DNA from: Hymenobacter sp. J193
GTDB lineage: Bacteria > Bacteroidota > Bacteroidia > Cytophagales > Hymenobacteraceae
Assembly: GCF_024700075.1 (NCBI RefSeq)
Contig: NZ_JAJONE010000001.1
Span: forward strand, 3,190,001 to 3,254,000
Direction: 5' to 3'
DNA: 64,000 nt
Part shown: one piece after another, positions 34,690 to 43,743 of the stretch
Position numbering within the stretch: position 1 is the first letter of the stretch
Layout: each line of letters opens with the position of its first letter
Notes under the pieces: model-generated
Seen by the model: the letters and a program-made list of their open reading frames with translations, nothing else
Told to the model about the DNA's origin: nothing
The model's database searches: none
Translations under genes and position numbers: made by a program

Positions 34690-36084
34690 ATGAAGCACCT
34701 TTCTTATTGGCTGGCGGCCGCGCTGCTGGGAGCACCGCAACTGCTGCAGGCCCAAACCGACTTCAGCAACTTCGCGCAGGTAGGCCGGGGCGGGCTGGGC
34801 GTCACCTTCGCCACCGATTACCAGGCCATCGGCGTCAACCCGGGCAATCTGGCGCGGGTAGGCTCGCCCAAAATTGCCTTCACGGTGGGCGAGTTTGGCT
34901 TGGGCATAGGCTCCCAGTCGCTCACGCGCGCCACCATCAAGCGGTTCATCGACGCCTCGGGCCGGGAGCTGACGCAGGCCGAAAAGCAGGGGCTGGCCCG
35001 CGACTTCACCTCTGACCAGGCGCTGAACCTGAACGCCGACGCCACAACCGTAGCGGTATCGGTGAGTCTGCCGGTGTTTGGTACGGTGGCTTTCAGCAAC
35101 CGGCAGCGGCTGAGCTCCCACGTAGGCCTCAATAAGAATGCGGCCGAAATCATGTTCCTGGGCCAGGATGCGCCTATTTTCCAGAACTTCGACCCGTCCA
35201 CGGCCCCGTTGGTTTCCGAGGCCCTCGACGGCACCAGGATTCAGCTGGCCTGGTACAACGAATTCAACTTCGCCTTCGGGCGCCAGCTGGTAGATCTGCC
35301 AATGTTCCGGCTGTCGGGCGGCGTGGGCTACCGCTACATCCAGGGCGTAGGCGTGCTCGACGTGCAGGTGACCGATGGCAAATCCACGGCGTACTCGGCG
35401 CTTTCCCCGCTGTTCGACGTCGATTATGGCAAGGTGGCCACACAGCCGGGTTTCAACCTGCGGGAGCGGGCCAGCGGCCTGCAGCCCGTGGGGGAGGGAC
35501 ACGGCTTCGATGTAGGCCTAGCTATGGAAGCGGGCAAGCTGCTGCGCGTAGGCGTATCCATCACCGACATTGGCCGGATGAAGTGGGACGGTAACCTGCT
35601 CACGGCCCAGGACCAGCGCATCAAGCAGCTCCAGTCCGATGGCGTCGACAGCTACGACTTCTTCACGGAGGCGGCCCGCATCTTCGCGGCCGGTACCGAC
35701 AGCCTGTTTGTATACCAGCCGGGCCAGGAGCTGAAGAAAGATCTGCCTACCAAGCTGCGCATAGGCGCGGGGCTGCGCGTGAGCGAAAACCTGGAAGCCG
35801 GCGTGGAAGTCTCCACCCCGCTCAACCAGATTGCCGGAAGCCTGCCCAATACCTTTGTGGGGGCCGCGCTGGACTATAAGCCTTGGCACTGGCTGCGCCT
35901 GAGCAGCGGCGTAAACGGCGGTGCCGGCTACGGTTTCGGTATTCCGCTGGGAATCACGCTCACCACCCCCATCTACGAAGCCGGTATCAGCACCCGCGAC
36001 GTGACCGGGCTGCTATCCAAGTCGAACCCCTACGTATCGGGCGCCGCCGGCTTCCTGCGGTTCCGGTTTGGCAAGACGCAGTAG
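34690..36084 (+). CDS. DUF5723 family outer-membrane beta-barrel protein
   Basis: A 464-residue exported barrel with signal peptide MKHLSYWLAAALLGAPQLLQA. The start of the mature part, GRGGLGVTFATDYQAIGVNPGNLARVG, is typical of DUF5723/PorV-like transporters, followed by alternating strands (FRLSGGVGYRYIQGVGVLDVQV; LPTKLRIGAGLRVSENLEAGVEVSTP) and a C-terminal AAGFLRFRFGKTQ. FadL-like uptake or secretion-associated role is possible. Its start lies 9 bp after the 124-bp element, so that element may carry or interrupt the promoter. Confidence 0.85.
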   Translation: MKHLSYWLAAALLGAPQLLQAQTDFSNFAQVGRGGLGVTFATDYQAIGVNPGNLARVGSPKIAFTVGEFGLGIGSQSLTRATIKRFIDASGRELTQAEKQGLARDFTSDQALNLNADATTVAVSVSLPVFGTVAFSNRQRLSSHVGLNKNAAEIMFLGQDAPIFQNFDPSTAPLVSEALDGTRIQLAWYNEFNFAFGRQLVDLPMFRLSGGVGYRYIQGVGVLDVQVTDGKSTAYSALSPLFDVDYGKVATQPGFNLRERASGLQPVGEGHGFDVGLAMEAGKLLRVGVSITDIGRMKWDGNLLTAQDQRIKQLQSDGVDSYDFFTEAARIFAAGTDSLFVYQPGQELKKDLPTKLRIGAGLRVSENLEAGVEVSTPLNQIAGSLPNTFVGAALDYKPWHWLRLSSGVNGGAGYGFGIPLGITLTTPIYEAGISTRDVTGLLSKSNPYVSGAAGFLRFRFGKTQ

Positions 36085-36112
36085 GGGCGGGGCATCATGC
36101 GAAAACCGGGAC

Positions 36113-36203
36113 GTCATGCTGAGCTTGTCGAAGCATCTCTCCCGCTTCGTTGCCATGTTATTCAGACGAAGCGGGAGAGATGCTTCGACAAGCTCAGCAT
36201 GAC
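36113..36203. repeat. Palindromic REP-like element, copy 1 (91 bp)
   Basis: A perfect 38-bp inverted repeat (36113-36150 and 36166-36203) around a 15-base loop; ends GTCATGCTGAGC / GCTCAGCATGAC. Same family as copies at 45917 and 47325. It lies 14 bp beyond the stop of the propeller gene, between two convergent genes. Confidence 0.95.
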
Positions 36204-36217
36204 AACGAAGCAACTGC

Positions 36218-37303
36218 CTACCGGATAAAGTTGGGCAGGCCGAGGCGGCTGCGGCGGCCGGCCAGGTGCAGGCCTTCATCCACGTACTGGCACGCCTGCC
36301 CGGCGGCGTTAGGGTTCTGAATTACGCCCAGGTACGGGTTGTCTTCGCGGGCCACATAGATGCGGCCATCGGGACCGAGCAGCATCGAGCCCACTTTGCG
36401 GTTGGCTGACTTGCCTACGCTCACGGCCTGACCGGTGCGCAGATCGAACTGCCAGATCTGAGCGTCGCCGCCGCCCACGCCGTTGCTGGTGCCGTAGAGC
36501 TTGCTGCCATCGGGCGAGAACTCCACGCCGTAGGCTTCCTCGTAAGGCCCAAACTGGCGTGGGTTGCTCACCAGACCCGTGTTGCGGTCGAAGCTGAAAA
36601 CCTCGAACTTGTTGGTTTCGCGCCACATGGCCGTAGCCAGCTGGGTGCCGTCGGGCGAGAACTTCAGGCAGCCGATGGCGTTGCGGCCCGGCCCGGCGTA
36701 CATGCTTCCCACGTTGCTCAGAATGGGCGTGGCGTCTACACCCTCGGCTGTCACACGGTAGGTCACAAAGGCATTGGAGTTCCAGCGGTGCGCCACCACC
36801 CACACATCGCGGCCATTGGCGTGGGGTACGGCGGCCAGCTTTTCGGCTACCGGTGTGATGAGCAGCAGATTGGCGCGGGGTACGTCGCCGAGGCCATTGT
36901 CGCGGGTGAGGTCTACCACCGAGTAGCGCAGGCCGTTGCCGTGGCCCTGCAGATCGGTGGTAAAGATGTAGAACACGTTGGCGCTGCCGGGGTCGGGCAC
37001 GATAAGGGCACTCTGGGCGCTGCTGGCGTCGCCCATCAGGCGGCGGCCGTTGGGCATGAGGCGGTGCTCCCGGTTCCAGACGTTCACGCCGTTAGTGTAG
37101 AACAAGAGCTGGCCCTGAGCGTTGGTGGCCACGGCGCAGCCCTCGTAGGTGTTCATCTTGCCGTCCAGGAGTGGGGTGGGCTGCCCGCCGGCAAAGCTCA
37201 ACCCTGCCTGATTGCCGAAATACCAGATACTTTGATTGACCTGCGCCACGGCTGCCAGGAGCGGCAGGCAAAGCAAAGCACACAGAAAAAACAGTCGTTT
37301 CAT
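36218..37303 (-). CDS. Exported beta-propeller protein, possibly truncated
   Basis: A 361-residue secreted propeller with signal peptide MKRLFFLCALLCLPLLAAVA. Blades include IWYFGNQAGLSFAGGQPTPLLDG, GCLKFSPDGTQLATAMW, VEFSPDGSKLYGTSNGV and MLLGPDGRIYVAREDN. In longer relatives this module is followed by PKD repeats and a T9SS sorting domain. Here the frame stops right after GLPNFIR, and a palindromic element begins 14 bp later, so the tail may have been lost. No sorting signal is visible. Confidence 0.82.
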   Translation of the reverse strand: MKRLFFLCALLCLPLLAAVAQVNQSIWYFGNQAGLSFAGGQPTPLLDGKMNTYEGCAVATNAQGQLLFYTNGVNVWNREHRLMPNGRRLMGDASSAQSALIVPDPGSANVFYIFTTDLQGHGNGLRYSVVDLTRDNGLGDVPRANLLLITPVAEKLAAVPHANGRDVWVVAHRWNSNAFVTYRVTAEGVDATPILSNVGSMYAGPGRNAIGCLKFSPDGTQLATAMWRETNKFEVFSFDRNTGLVSNPRQFGPYEEAYGVEFSPDGSKLYGTSNGVGGGDAQIWQFDLRTGQAVSVGKSANRKVGSMLLGPDGRIYVAREDNPYLGVIQNPNAAGQACQYVDEGLHLAGRRSRLGLPNFIR

Positions 37304-37438
37304 ACGCAGAAAGCCTGGTCGCCCTGATACGCCGACCCCGGCCGCAGCGTTAAAACGCAATTTCGTGCCAAAGTGGTGTTCAATGAAAATGGCTGTCATT
37401 ACTTCGCTTTGCTCGCCATGCCACACTCCCCACCTTAT

Positions 37439-37474
37439 CACATCAGCACATTCAACCACATCAGCACATTCAAA
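37439..37474 (+). repeat. Two tandem 18-bp units
   Basis: CACATCAGCACATTCAAC followed by CACATCAGCACATTCAAA. The same CACATTAG/CACATCAG words form the larger array at 57347-57510. It ends 8 bp from the stop codon of the neighbouring NUDIX gene. Confidence 0.7.
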
Positions 37475-37482
37475 ACGCCCAC

Positions 37483-38031
37483 TCACCGGCCAGCAGGCGC
37501 GGGGAGCAGCGGCTGGAGGATGCGGTAGCTGGCGCCCCAGAGCGGGTAGTTGTTGCCCACGCGGTAGAAGGGCACGCGGCGTGCGTCGGGCCAGCCGGGC
37601 AGCTGCCAGATTTCCTCCGTGTGCGTGGCCGCGTCGGCAAGATGGCGCAAGGGTATTTCCAGCACTTCATCGATTTCAGCGGCCTGCCACTGCCATACCT
37701 CCGGCCGGCGGATGCGCCCCAGGTAAGGCGTAATGCGAAAGCCCGAAGGCACATCCACCGTGGGCAGCTGCGTTAGAACTTCCACATTGGCAGGGGAGAG
37801 GCTGACTTCTTCCTGGGCTTCACGCAGGGCCGTGGCCTGCAGGTCGGCATCGGCGGGCTCGGGCTTGCCGCCGGGGAAAGCCAGCTGGCCGCCGTGCACC
37901 CCAAAGGCAGCGCGGCGCACCATCACCACGTACAGCTCGCCGGCCGCGTCGCGGAAGATGGGCACCAGCACGGCTGAGTCGCGCAGGTTGGCGGGCATCG
38001 GAATATCATCCAGAGAACGGGGAGCAGACAT
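37483..38031 (-). CDS. NUDIX hydrolase, CoA-pyrophosphatase type
   Basis: A 182-residue enzyme predicted to hydrolyse CoA or related nucleotides to 4'-phosphopantetheine and 3',5'-ADP. NUDIX box: GGKPEPADADLQATALREAQEEVSL. The upstream LVPIFRDAAGELYVVMVRRAAFGVHGGQLAFP matches the CoA-pyrophosphatase (NudL-like) subfamily. Starts MSAPRSLDDIPMPANLR. The promoter-like CAAACTA (minus strand TAGTTTG) is only 6 bp before the ATG, so the true transcription start is unclear. Confidence 0.88.
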   Translation of the reverse strand: MSAPRSLDDIPMPANLRDSAVLVPIFRDAAGELYVVMVRRAAFGVHGGQLAFPGGKPEPADADLQATALREAQEEVSLSPANVEVLTQLPTVDVPSGFRITPYLGRIRRPEVWQWQAAEIDEVLEIPLRHLADAATHTEEIWQLPGWPDARRVPFYRVGNNYPLWGASYRILQPLLPAPAGR

Positions 38032-38174
38032 GTTGCCAAACTACGGCAATTTAAAGCCTGGTGCTCGTTGGTTATGCGTTCTGTCTGTATTTCTCCGAAA
38101 GAAGCTGCCTGGCTAACTCGCCGGACCCTCGGCCCCCGAAGCCTGGAATTCCTGCTTCGTTTGATGGCCGAAGT

Positions 38175-38909
38175 TTACGGACCCACGGCGTAGCTGCCCT
38201 CGGCGGTAACGTCCACGGTAGGCAGTTGGCGGTGCTGCTCGAAGTAGCGGAAACCGGGAGCCAGCTCCCGCCAGAAGCTGTGGTGGGGGCTGTGGGCGCG
38301 GGCCGTAAGGTTGGTGGGCGTGAGGTCGAAAGGGAAAATATGCACCGGAATCTGCTCCTGACCGCCCGTGCGGGCTTCTACCAGCAGCACGTACAGCTCC
38401 TCTATTTTGTCGTCGGTGATGGGCAGGCAGCCGATAGTGACGTTGGAGCCGTGGATGAAGATGTCGCCGCCCGGGTGCTGCGGGTCGCTGCGCTGGCGGT
38501 CGGCGGCGTTGGGGTAGTTCAGGCCCAGAGACAGGTGAAAGGTGCTGCTGGGGTTGAAACGGTCGATGAAATAAAACCCCTCGGGCACTTGCAGGTCGCC
38601 CTCCCGGCGCTTGGGGCCCAGCGTGCCCGAGGTGGCCGCAATGTGGTAGGCGCGCAGCAGCTGGTAGGAGCCCTGGCCGCTGGTGCGCCCCCACACTTCC
38701 AGCTGCCGCCGGGTTTTTATGGCCCGCACAAACAGCTCTGGCCGCTGCGGATCGATGCCATGCTTCACGAAAAGCGCCTGCACTGTACTACCGTGGTGCT
38801 GGTAAGCCGCCCGCACCCGCGAAAACTGCAGCTGATCTTCCCGAAACGACCATTGCGGCTGCCCGCACGTAGCCAGCAGCACGCCGGCCCAAACTATCAA
38901 TAGACGCAT
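38175..38909 (-). CDS. L,D-transpeptidase family protein (YafK-like)
   Basis: A 244-residue exported protein expected to cross-link or trim peptidoglycan. Hydrophobic start MRLLIVWAGVLLATCGQ, with a possible but imperfect lipobox (LLATC). The catalytic YkuD-type site is GGDIFIHGSNVTIGCLPITDDKIEELYVLL (His and nucleophile Cys). Upstream YYFIDRFNPSSTFHLSLGLNYPN is shared by the YafK group. Start chosen at 38909 because the earlier in-frame codons give no signal sequence. Confidence 0.85.
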   Translation of the reverse strand: MRLLIVWAGVLLATCGQPQWSFREDQLQFSRVRAAYQHHGSTVQALFVKHGIDPQRPELFVRAIKTRRQLEVWGRTSGQGSYQLLRAYHIAATSGTLGPKRREGDLQVPEGFYFIDRFNPSSTFHLSLGLNYPNAADRQRSDPQHPGGDIFIHGSNVTIGCLPITDDKIEELYVLLVEARTGGQEQIPVHIFPFDLTPTNLTARAHSPHHSFWRELAPGFRYFEQHRQLPTVDVTAEGSYAVGP

Positions 38910-39070
38910 AGGTGCTTGTGAGCTGCTGAACCCCGCCCCGGGCCGTTCAGGCAAGCTGCCAACGATGAGGTAACGCCGGAAAAATACGGCCTAGTATGTA
39001 CTCTATATATAGAAAGAAAAAGAAAAAAATCAGCCCACGCGGCGGGCAACGGCAAGCGGCCGGGGCGGCT

Positions 39071-39078
39071 TACCTTTG
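39071..39078 (+). promoter_or_regulatory. -7 element for the FAD-dependent reductase
   Basis: TACCTTTG, a perfect match, 24 bp before the GTG start at 39103. This spacing supports that start over the in-frame codon at 39076, which lies within the promoter. Confidence 0.55.
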
Positions 39079-39102
39079 GCCGCCTATTTACCGGCCTGCC
39101 GC

Positions 39103-40263
39103 GTGACTTTGCTGCCCCACCACTACGATGTTCTAATTCTGGGAGCCGGGCCGGCTGGAACCGCGGCGGCCCTGGCTTTACACGGCCATGGTCTGCGCGT
39201 GGCGCTGGTAGACAAAGCCCGCTTCCCACGCGACAAGGTGTGCGGCGATGCTATTCCGGGCCCCACGCTTACGGCCATCCGGCGCCTTTCGGAAAGCTGG
39301 TACCAGGAGTTGGTGGCCGTGCAGCCCCAGGCGCCGGCCAAAGCCAGCCGGCTGGTAGGGCCCGCCGGGCAGGAGCTGGTAGTCCATTGGCAGAACCCCA
39401 CGTTCAACAGTCCACGCCAGGATTTCGACTTCCAGCTGCTGCAGCTGGTGCGCCGCCACACCCAGACTACCATCCTCGAAAACCACGCCGTGCGCGACGT
39501 ACGCACCGATGAGCAAGGCGTAGAGCTGGTATTCGCCGACCCTACGCAGCCGCCTCTCTCGGCCCGGTTGCTGCTGGCCTGCGACGGAGCCAACTCCGTG
39601 GCCGTGCGCAAGGTGCTGCCCCGTCCCCTCGACCGGCGCTACCACTGCGCGGCCGTGCGCGCCTACTACACCGGCCTCACGGGCTTCGATGAGCACACGA
39701 GCGAGTTTTACTTTCTGCGCGACTTTCCGGCTGGCTACTGCTGGGTGTTTCCGGTGGGCGGAGGAGTGTACAACGTGGGATTCGGGCTGTTGTCGGCGCA
39801 GGTAGCCGAGCGGCGGATAGATATGAAGCAGGCCCTGGCGCAGCTGCTAAAGCAACATCCGCAGCTGGCTGGGCGGTTTGCTGGGGCCCGGCAGCTGTCG
39901 GAAGTAGCCGGGTTTGGCTTGCCGCTGGCGGGGCGCCGTTTGCCGCTGGCCGCGCCGGGCTGCCTGCTGGCCGGCGACGCCGCTTCGCTGATCGATCCGC
40001 TACAGGGTCACGGCATCGATAAGGCGGTGATTAGCGGTATGCTGGCAGCAGAGCAGGCCGTGCGGTGCTTCCGGACGCAGGATTTCAGCCTTGCTTATTT
40101 ACGGCAGTATGAAGCAGCCGTGCAGCAGAAGCTGGGCCGCCGTCTGCAGCGTAGCTACCGGTTCATGCGCCTGCTGGCGGCGTGGCCGGGTTTGCTGCAG
40201 GTGGGTTTCTGGCTGGCCCGGCAGCCTGGTCTGCTGCACCGGCTGGTGCGGCTGATTAGCTAA
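39103..40263 (+). CDS. FAD-dependent oxidoreductase, geranylgeranyl-reductase family
   Basis: A 386-residue flavoprotein starting at GTG (MTLLPHHYDVLILGAGPAGTAAALAL). Rossmann GAGPAG motif, then RFPRDKVCGDAIPGPTL (CGD motif of the geranylgeranyl reductase/halogenase-like family), LACDGANSVAVRKV and the second FAD motif LLAGDAASLIDPLQGHGIDKAV. Reduces isoprenoid or menaquinone side chains in related proteins; substrate not determined here. Confidence 0.9.
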   Translation: MTLLPHHYDVLILGAGPAGTAAALALHGHGLRVALVDKARFPRDKVCGDAIPGPTLTAIRRLSESWYQELVAVQPQAPAKASRLVGPAGQELVVHWQNPTFNSPRQDFDFQLLQLVRRHTQTTILENHAVRDVRTDEQGVELVFADPTQPPLSARLLLACDGANSVAVRKVLPRPLDRRYHCAAVRAYYTGLTGFDEHTSEFYFLRDFPAGYCWVFPVGGGVYNVGFGLLSAQVAERRIDMKQALAQLLKQHPQLAGRFAGARQLSEVAGFGLPLAGRRLPLAAPGCLLAGDAASLIDPLQGHGIDKAVISGMLAAEQAVRCFRTQDFSLAYLRQYEAAVQQKLGRRLQRSYRFMRLLAAWPGLLQVGFWLARQPGLLHRLVRLIS

Positions 40264-40355
40264 GGTGTTGCGTTCGGGGCGTTTTATTAACTTTCCGTCG
40301 GGCTCCGCGTTTGTAAAAGCAGGGCGGTCCTTCGTCTTAGCTATCCGGTTTGCCC

Positions 40356-40718
40356 GTGCCTTCTGTTGCTTTCACCTTCCTGCGTCTGGTTCTGCTGGCA
40401 GTCCTGCTGTGCGGTGGAAGCCTGCGCTCAGCGCACGGAGCCGCTACCGATAGGGCCAAGTACTACCTGCGCGCTACCGATAGCAACCCGCACCCGCAGT
40501 GGCGGATTTTAGAGGCCGCTTACCAGGCCGCCCTAACCCCGGCCGACGACCATGCGCCCGGCGTTGGCGGTGCTTGCTGGGTTCCGGCAAACAGCGTCGG
40601 GGTGCTCCTGGCTTACATCTGCCTGCCCTACGTTGCCGCTACGGCTGCTGCTCCGGTGGTAGGTTCGCCCGGGCAGGTGCGGCGGCTGCGGGCCAGTGTG
40701 TTTCCCAACGCGCCGTAG
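40356..40718 (+). CDS. Hypothetical small exported protein
   Basis: From GTG at 40356 (MPSVAFTFLRLVLLAVLLCGG) there are 120 residues with a plausible signal peptide and a second hydrophobic stretch (NSVGVLLAYICLPYVAATAAAP). The TTG at 40350 is an alternative start. Low similarity to any family I know; could be a genuine small protein or a by-product of high GC. No clear promoter. Confidence 0.4.
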   Translation: MPSVAFTFLRLVLLAVLLCGGSLRSAHGAATDRAKYYLRATDSNPHPQWRILEAAYQAALTPADDHAPGVGGACWVPANSVGVLLAYICLPYVAATAAAPVVGSPGQVRRLRASVFPNAP

Positions 40719-40918
40719 CTAGCGTCTTCTGACGAACTACCTTCTTACAACGGCCACGCCGCGCCCGGTTTTGAGGCTGTGCGGCTTGTTGGCTGGTATT
40801 TCCGGCCATCGGTGGTTCCTATGTAAGCAGAAAACGGCCGCTTGTGCTACTCCAGCAACTATTCCTCAACCTTGTGCAAGGCTAAAAACTACCTCGCCTT
40901 CACGGAACCCAACCTCTT

Positions 40919-41833
40919 ATGCAAAGCATCAATCCGGAAACCCAGGCTGCCTTCGATACCATCAGTGGAGGGCGCCGCTGGGTGCGTCGTCAGGGAATAC
41001 AGGTTGCTCTGGTGGTGGCGGGTATTTTTTCCGCTGCCCTGGGCCTCAAAGGCTTCCTGCTCCCCAACGAGTTCATCGACGGCGGCGTAACGGGTATTTC
41101 CCTGCTGACCAATCAGCTCACTGGCGTGTCGTTGTCGCTGCTGATTGTGGTCATCAACATTCCTTTCATCATCCTGGGGTACTTTCAGCTGGGCCGCGCC
41201 TTTGCCGTGCGCACGTTTCTGGCCATTCTGGGGCTGGCGCTGGTGCTGCTGGTTATATCCTTCCCGGTGCTGGCCAAGGACAAGCTGCTGATTGCCGTGT
41301 TCGGGGGCTTTTTCCTGGGCGCTGGCATCGGGCTGGCCATGCGTGGCGGGGCCGTGCTCGACGGCACTGAAATCCTGGCCGTTTATATCAGCCGCAAAAC
41401 CCCGCTTTCCGTGGGCGACATTATCCTGGTTATCAACATCCTGATTTTCGGGGTGGCGGCTATTCTGCTGTCCATCGACACGGCGCTGTATTCCATTCTG
41501 GCTTACCTCTCGGCGGCCAAAACCATCGACTTCATCATTGAAGGCATTGAGGAGTACACCGGCGTCACCATTATTTCGCAGCGCAGCGAGGAAATCAGGC
41601 GCATGGTAACCGAAACCCTTGGCCGCGGCGCCACGCTCTATTCCGGCAAAAGCGGCTACGGCTCCCGCGGCGACCGGCTCCAGGGAATCGACATCATCTT
41701 CACCGTCGTGACCCGCCTGGAAGTGGGCCGCCTCACCGAGGAAATCGACAAGCTCGACCCGCAGGCCTTCGTGGTGATGAGCAGCGTGCGCGAAACCAAG
41801 GGCGGCCTCGTGAAAAAACGCCCCCTGCATTAG
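40919..41833 (+). CDS. YitT family membrane protein
   Basis: A 304-residue protein with five or six membrane helices (IQVALVVAGIFSAALGLKGFLLP; LSLLIVVINIPFIILGYF; FLAILGLALVLLVISFPVL; AVFGGFFLGAGIGLAMRGG) and a C-terminal soluble DUF2179 domain (about 215-300). FIDGGVTGISLL is the family signature. Transport function suspected for the family, substrate unknown. An inverted repeat begins on the last base of its stop codon. Confidence 0.93.
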   Translation: MQSINPETQAAFDTISGGRRWVRRQGIQVALVVAGIFSAALGLKGFLLPNEFIDGGVTGISLLTNQLTGVSLSLLIVVINIPFIILGYFQLGRAFAVRTFLAILGLALVLLVISFPVLAKDKLLIAVFGGFFLGAGIGLAMRGGAVLDGTEILAVYISRKTPLSVGDIILVINILIFGVAAILLSIDTALYSILAYLSAAKTIDFIIEGIEEYTGVTIISQRSEEIRRMVTETLGRGATLYSGKSGYGSRGDRLQGIDIIFTVVTRLEVGRLTEEIDKLDPQAFVVMSSVRETKGGLVKKRPLH

Positions 41834-41871
41834 GTTGAGTGGTTATAAGCCGACAAAACAACCACTCAACC
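41833..41871. repeat. 12-bp inverted repeat at the YitT stop codon
   Basis: GGTTGAGTGGTT (41833-41844) is exactly mirrored by AACCACTCAACC (41860-41871). It shares its first base with the stop codon. Small member of the facing spacer repeats, or a stem-loop in the mRNA tail; a separate terminator follows. Confidence 0.7.
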
Positions 41872-41895
41872 ATGAAGCCATTTATCATATAGCAC

Positions 41896-41930
41896 AAAAA
41901 AGCCCTGCCGGGAGGACGGCAGGGCTTTTT
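41896..41930. terminator. Bidirectional terminator
   Basis: AAAAAGCCCTGCC and GGCAGGGCTTTTT form a perfect stem. Between the convergent YitT and M57 genes. Confidence 0.92.
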
Positions 41931-41961
41931 GCTTGGGGTGGTGATGAAAGCCGGGCTAACC

Positions 41962-42765
41962 TTAGTAGAGGTAGTTCAGGGCTATTTTGTCGTTGGCATT
42001 GAAGGGACGGTTTACGCCGCTACCCACGCAGGCCAGCATCCAGGAGTTTGGGTCGGCAGCGGAAGGCGTGCCCGAAATACGGATGGCGCCTACCGTGCTG
42101 GCCCCTTCATTGGTGTATGCACCGCCGCAGCTATATGCCCGGTTCATGTAGTCGGTGTGGCGGAAGCCGATGCAGTGGCCGGCTTCGTGGGCCAGAATGG
42201 TGGCCAGATAGTTGGTGCCGGGGTTGGAGCCCAGGTACGTGGAGTTCACCACCACCTGGCTGTAGGGGTTGCCACCCGAGGTTGGGAAGCCTGCTGAAGC
42301 CAGGTAGGAGGCGCCGCTGGGCGCCTTGGTAAACACGATGTTGCCGCCCGTGCTTACGCGCTGGAAGCGGAGCGTCAGGTTTTCGGCGTTGTAGCGGCGA
42401 ACCACTTCGTCGATGGCCGTTACGTAGGCCGAAGGCAGCGTGGAGCTTACCGACAGGGTGATGGTGCGTGGGCCGCGTACCAGATACGTGGTACGATACT
42501 GCTCTTCTTCGCCCACGCGCAGCAACTTGCCGTCGGCATACTTGTTTTTCAGGTCGCTGGCCGACAGGCGGATGTCACCTTCTACAATGTAATCGGTGCC
42601 TTCGCGCTTTACATCGTGGGTGCTGAAGCCCAGAGCGCGAATCTGTGAGAGGGTTTCCTCACTGGGCGCATCATTCTTGGCTACTTCCTCTTGCTTGCTG
42701 CAGCTGGAGAATAGAGCGGTTCCAGCCATCAATAGGGCGGATACGAGTAGTTTTGCGTTTTTCAT
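41962..42765 (-). CDS. M57-like (dual-action HEIGH type) zinc protease lipoprotein
   Basis: A 267-residue secreted lipoprotein; signal peptide and lipobox MKNAKLLVSALLMAGTALFSSC. The catalytic site HEAGHCIGFRH (193-203) is the metzincin-like HExxHxxGxxH motif. N-terminal region ~30-110 (ETLSQIRALGFS, DYIVEGDIRLS) resembles the propeptide of M57 proteins. Two Cys (SYSCGG, MLACVG) could form a disulfide. A full promoter (-33 TTTG, 21 bp, TAGATTTG) lies 44 bp upstream. Confidence 0.92.
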   Translation of the reverse strand: MKNAKLLVSALLMAGTALFSSCSKQEEVAKNDAPSEETLSQIRALGFSTHDVKREGTDYIVEGDIRLSASDLKNKYADGKLLRVGEEEQYRTTYLVRGPRTITLSVSSTLPSAYVTAIDEVVRRYNAENLTLRFQRVSTGGNIVFTKAPSGASYLASAGFPTSGGNPYSQVVVNSTYLGSNPGTNYLATILAHEAGHCIGFRHTDYMNRAYSCGGAYTNEGASTVGAIRISGTPSAADPNSWMLACVGSGVNRPFNANDKIALNYLY

Positions 42766-43172
42766 GAAAAAAAGAAAGTTTTTTGGGGTGATGGTTGAAA
42801 AGAGTCCTCAAATCTACCTTCGTTTTTGAAATATTTGCAAAACAACAAAATCTTATACAGGCCATTTACGAAGCCATTATGCACAAATCAGGCTTCGTTG
42901 ATTTATGAAATAACACGATATGATCATATAAAATAACAATAAGCCGAGTCAGCTGTTTTGTGCTAACAACTGTTCGTAAATGCTTTGTGCTTAGCGGTAT
43001 CATCAGCCCAGTGCCAGTGCCAACCTAAGCAGTAGACTTTTCGGGCTGGCCCGCCTAAGTGCTACCCGCGCAGCCAGATCAATACGGAAGGTTTGCTGCA
43101 TATAGCGCCATATTTATGTACTTCGCGTATGCACCGCCACGACCAGATTCACAGGCTTATTTTCCTTTTCTC
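42766..43172. other. 407-bp AT-richer spacer
   Basis: Between the divergent M57 and ankyrin genes. It holds the M57 promoter (42809-42841); the middle (42830-42970) is notably AT-rich, with no ORF, tRNA or clear hairpin. Codons from 43059 on are open in the ankyrin frame but do not look coding. Confidence 0.5.
42809..42841 (-). promoter_or_regulatory. Promoter of the M57 lipoprotein gene
   Basis: Minus strand: TTTG (42838-42841), 21-bp spacer, TAGATTTG (42809-42816), 44 bp before the ATG. Agrees with the Bacteroidota -33/-7 consensus and spacing. Confidence 0.65.
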
Positions 43173-43661
43173 ATGACGTTTTCCTCTGCCCGCCCCGAAG
43201 ATCTGTTGATTGATGCTGCCCGCCGGGGCAGCGTAGCCGACCTCCAGGAGTTGCTTGCCCAGTCGCCTCTGGATATCAACGGCCAGAACGGCAAGGGCTT
43301 CACGCCGCTTATCGTGGCCTCGTATGATGGGCAGGTGGAAGCCACGGAGTTTCTGCTCCAGCACGGCGCCGACCCCAACGTGCAGGACCTGTCCGGCAAC
43401 ACGGCCCTGATGGGCGTTTCCTTTAAAGGCTACCCCGAAGTGGCCCAGCTGCTCATCCAGCACGGCGCCGACCTGAACCTGCAAAACGGCAACGGCGGCA
43501 CGGCCCTCATGTTTGCCACCCTGTTTGGCCGCCACAACATCCTGCCCCTGCTGCTCGAAGCCGGCGCCGATACCTCCCTGCGCGACGTGCGCGGCCTCAC
43601 GGCCCGCGACCTAGCCGTGCAGCAAGGCAACGAGTACGCCCTGTCGGTGCTGCCGGAATAG
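43173..43661 (+). CDS. Ankyrin-repeat protein
   Basis: A 162-residue cytoplasmic protein of four to five ankyrin repeats, for example NGKGFTPLIVASYDGQVEATEFLLQHGADPN, SGNTALMGVSFKGYPEVAQLLIQHGADLN and NGGTALMFATLFGRHNILPLLLEAGADTS. It starts MTFSSARPEDLLIDAARRG. Likely protein-protein interaction; partner unknown. A strong hairpin separates it from the convergent SDR gene. Confidence 0.92.
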   Translation: MTFSSARPEDLLIDAARRGSVADLQELLAQSPLDINGQNGKGFTPLIVASYDGQVEATEFLLQHGADPNVQDLSGNTALMGVSFKGYPEVAQLLIQHGADLNLQNGNGGTALMFATLFGRHNILPLLLEAGADTSLRDVRGLTARDLAVQQGNEYALSVLPE

Positions 43662-43680
43662 CACTTGCCTCAGAAACGCC

Positions 43681-43721
43681 GCAGCCCCCGTTACCGCAAC
43701 ACGTGCGGCAGCGGGGGCTGC
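43681..43721. terminator. GC-rich hairpin between convergent genes
   Basis: GCAGCCCCCG (43681-43690) mirrors CGGGGGCTGC (43712-43721), with an inner CCGCA/TGCGG stem. No poly-T tail, so termination efficiency is uncertain. Confidence 0.6.
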
Positions 43722-43743
43722 TTCGTGTAAAGTAGCGCGCTGG

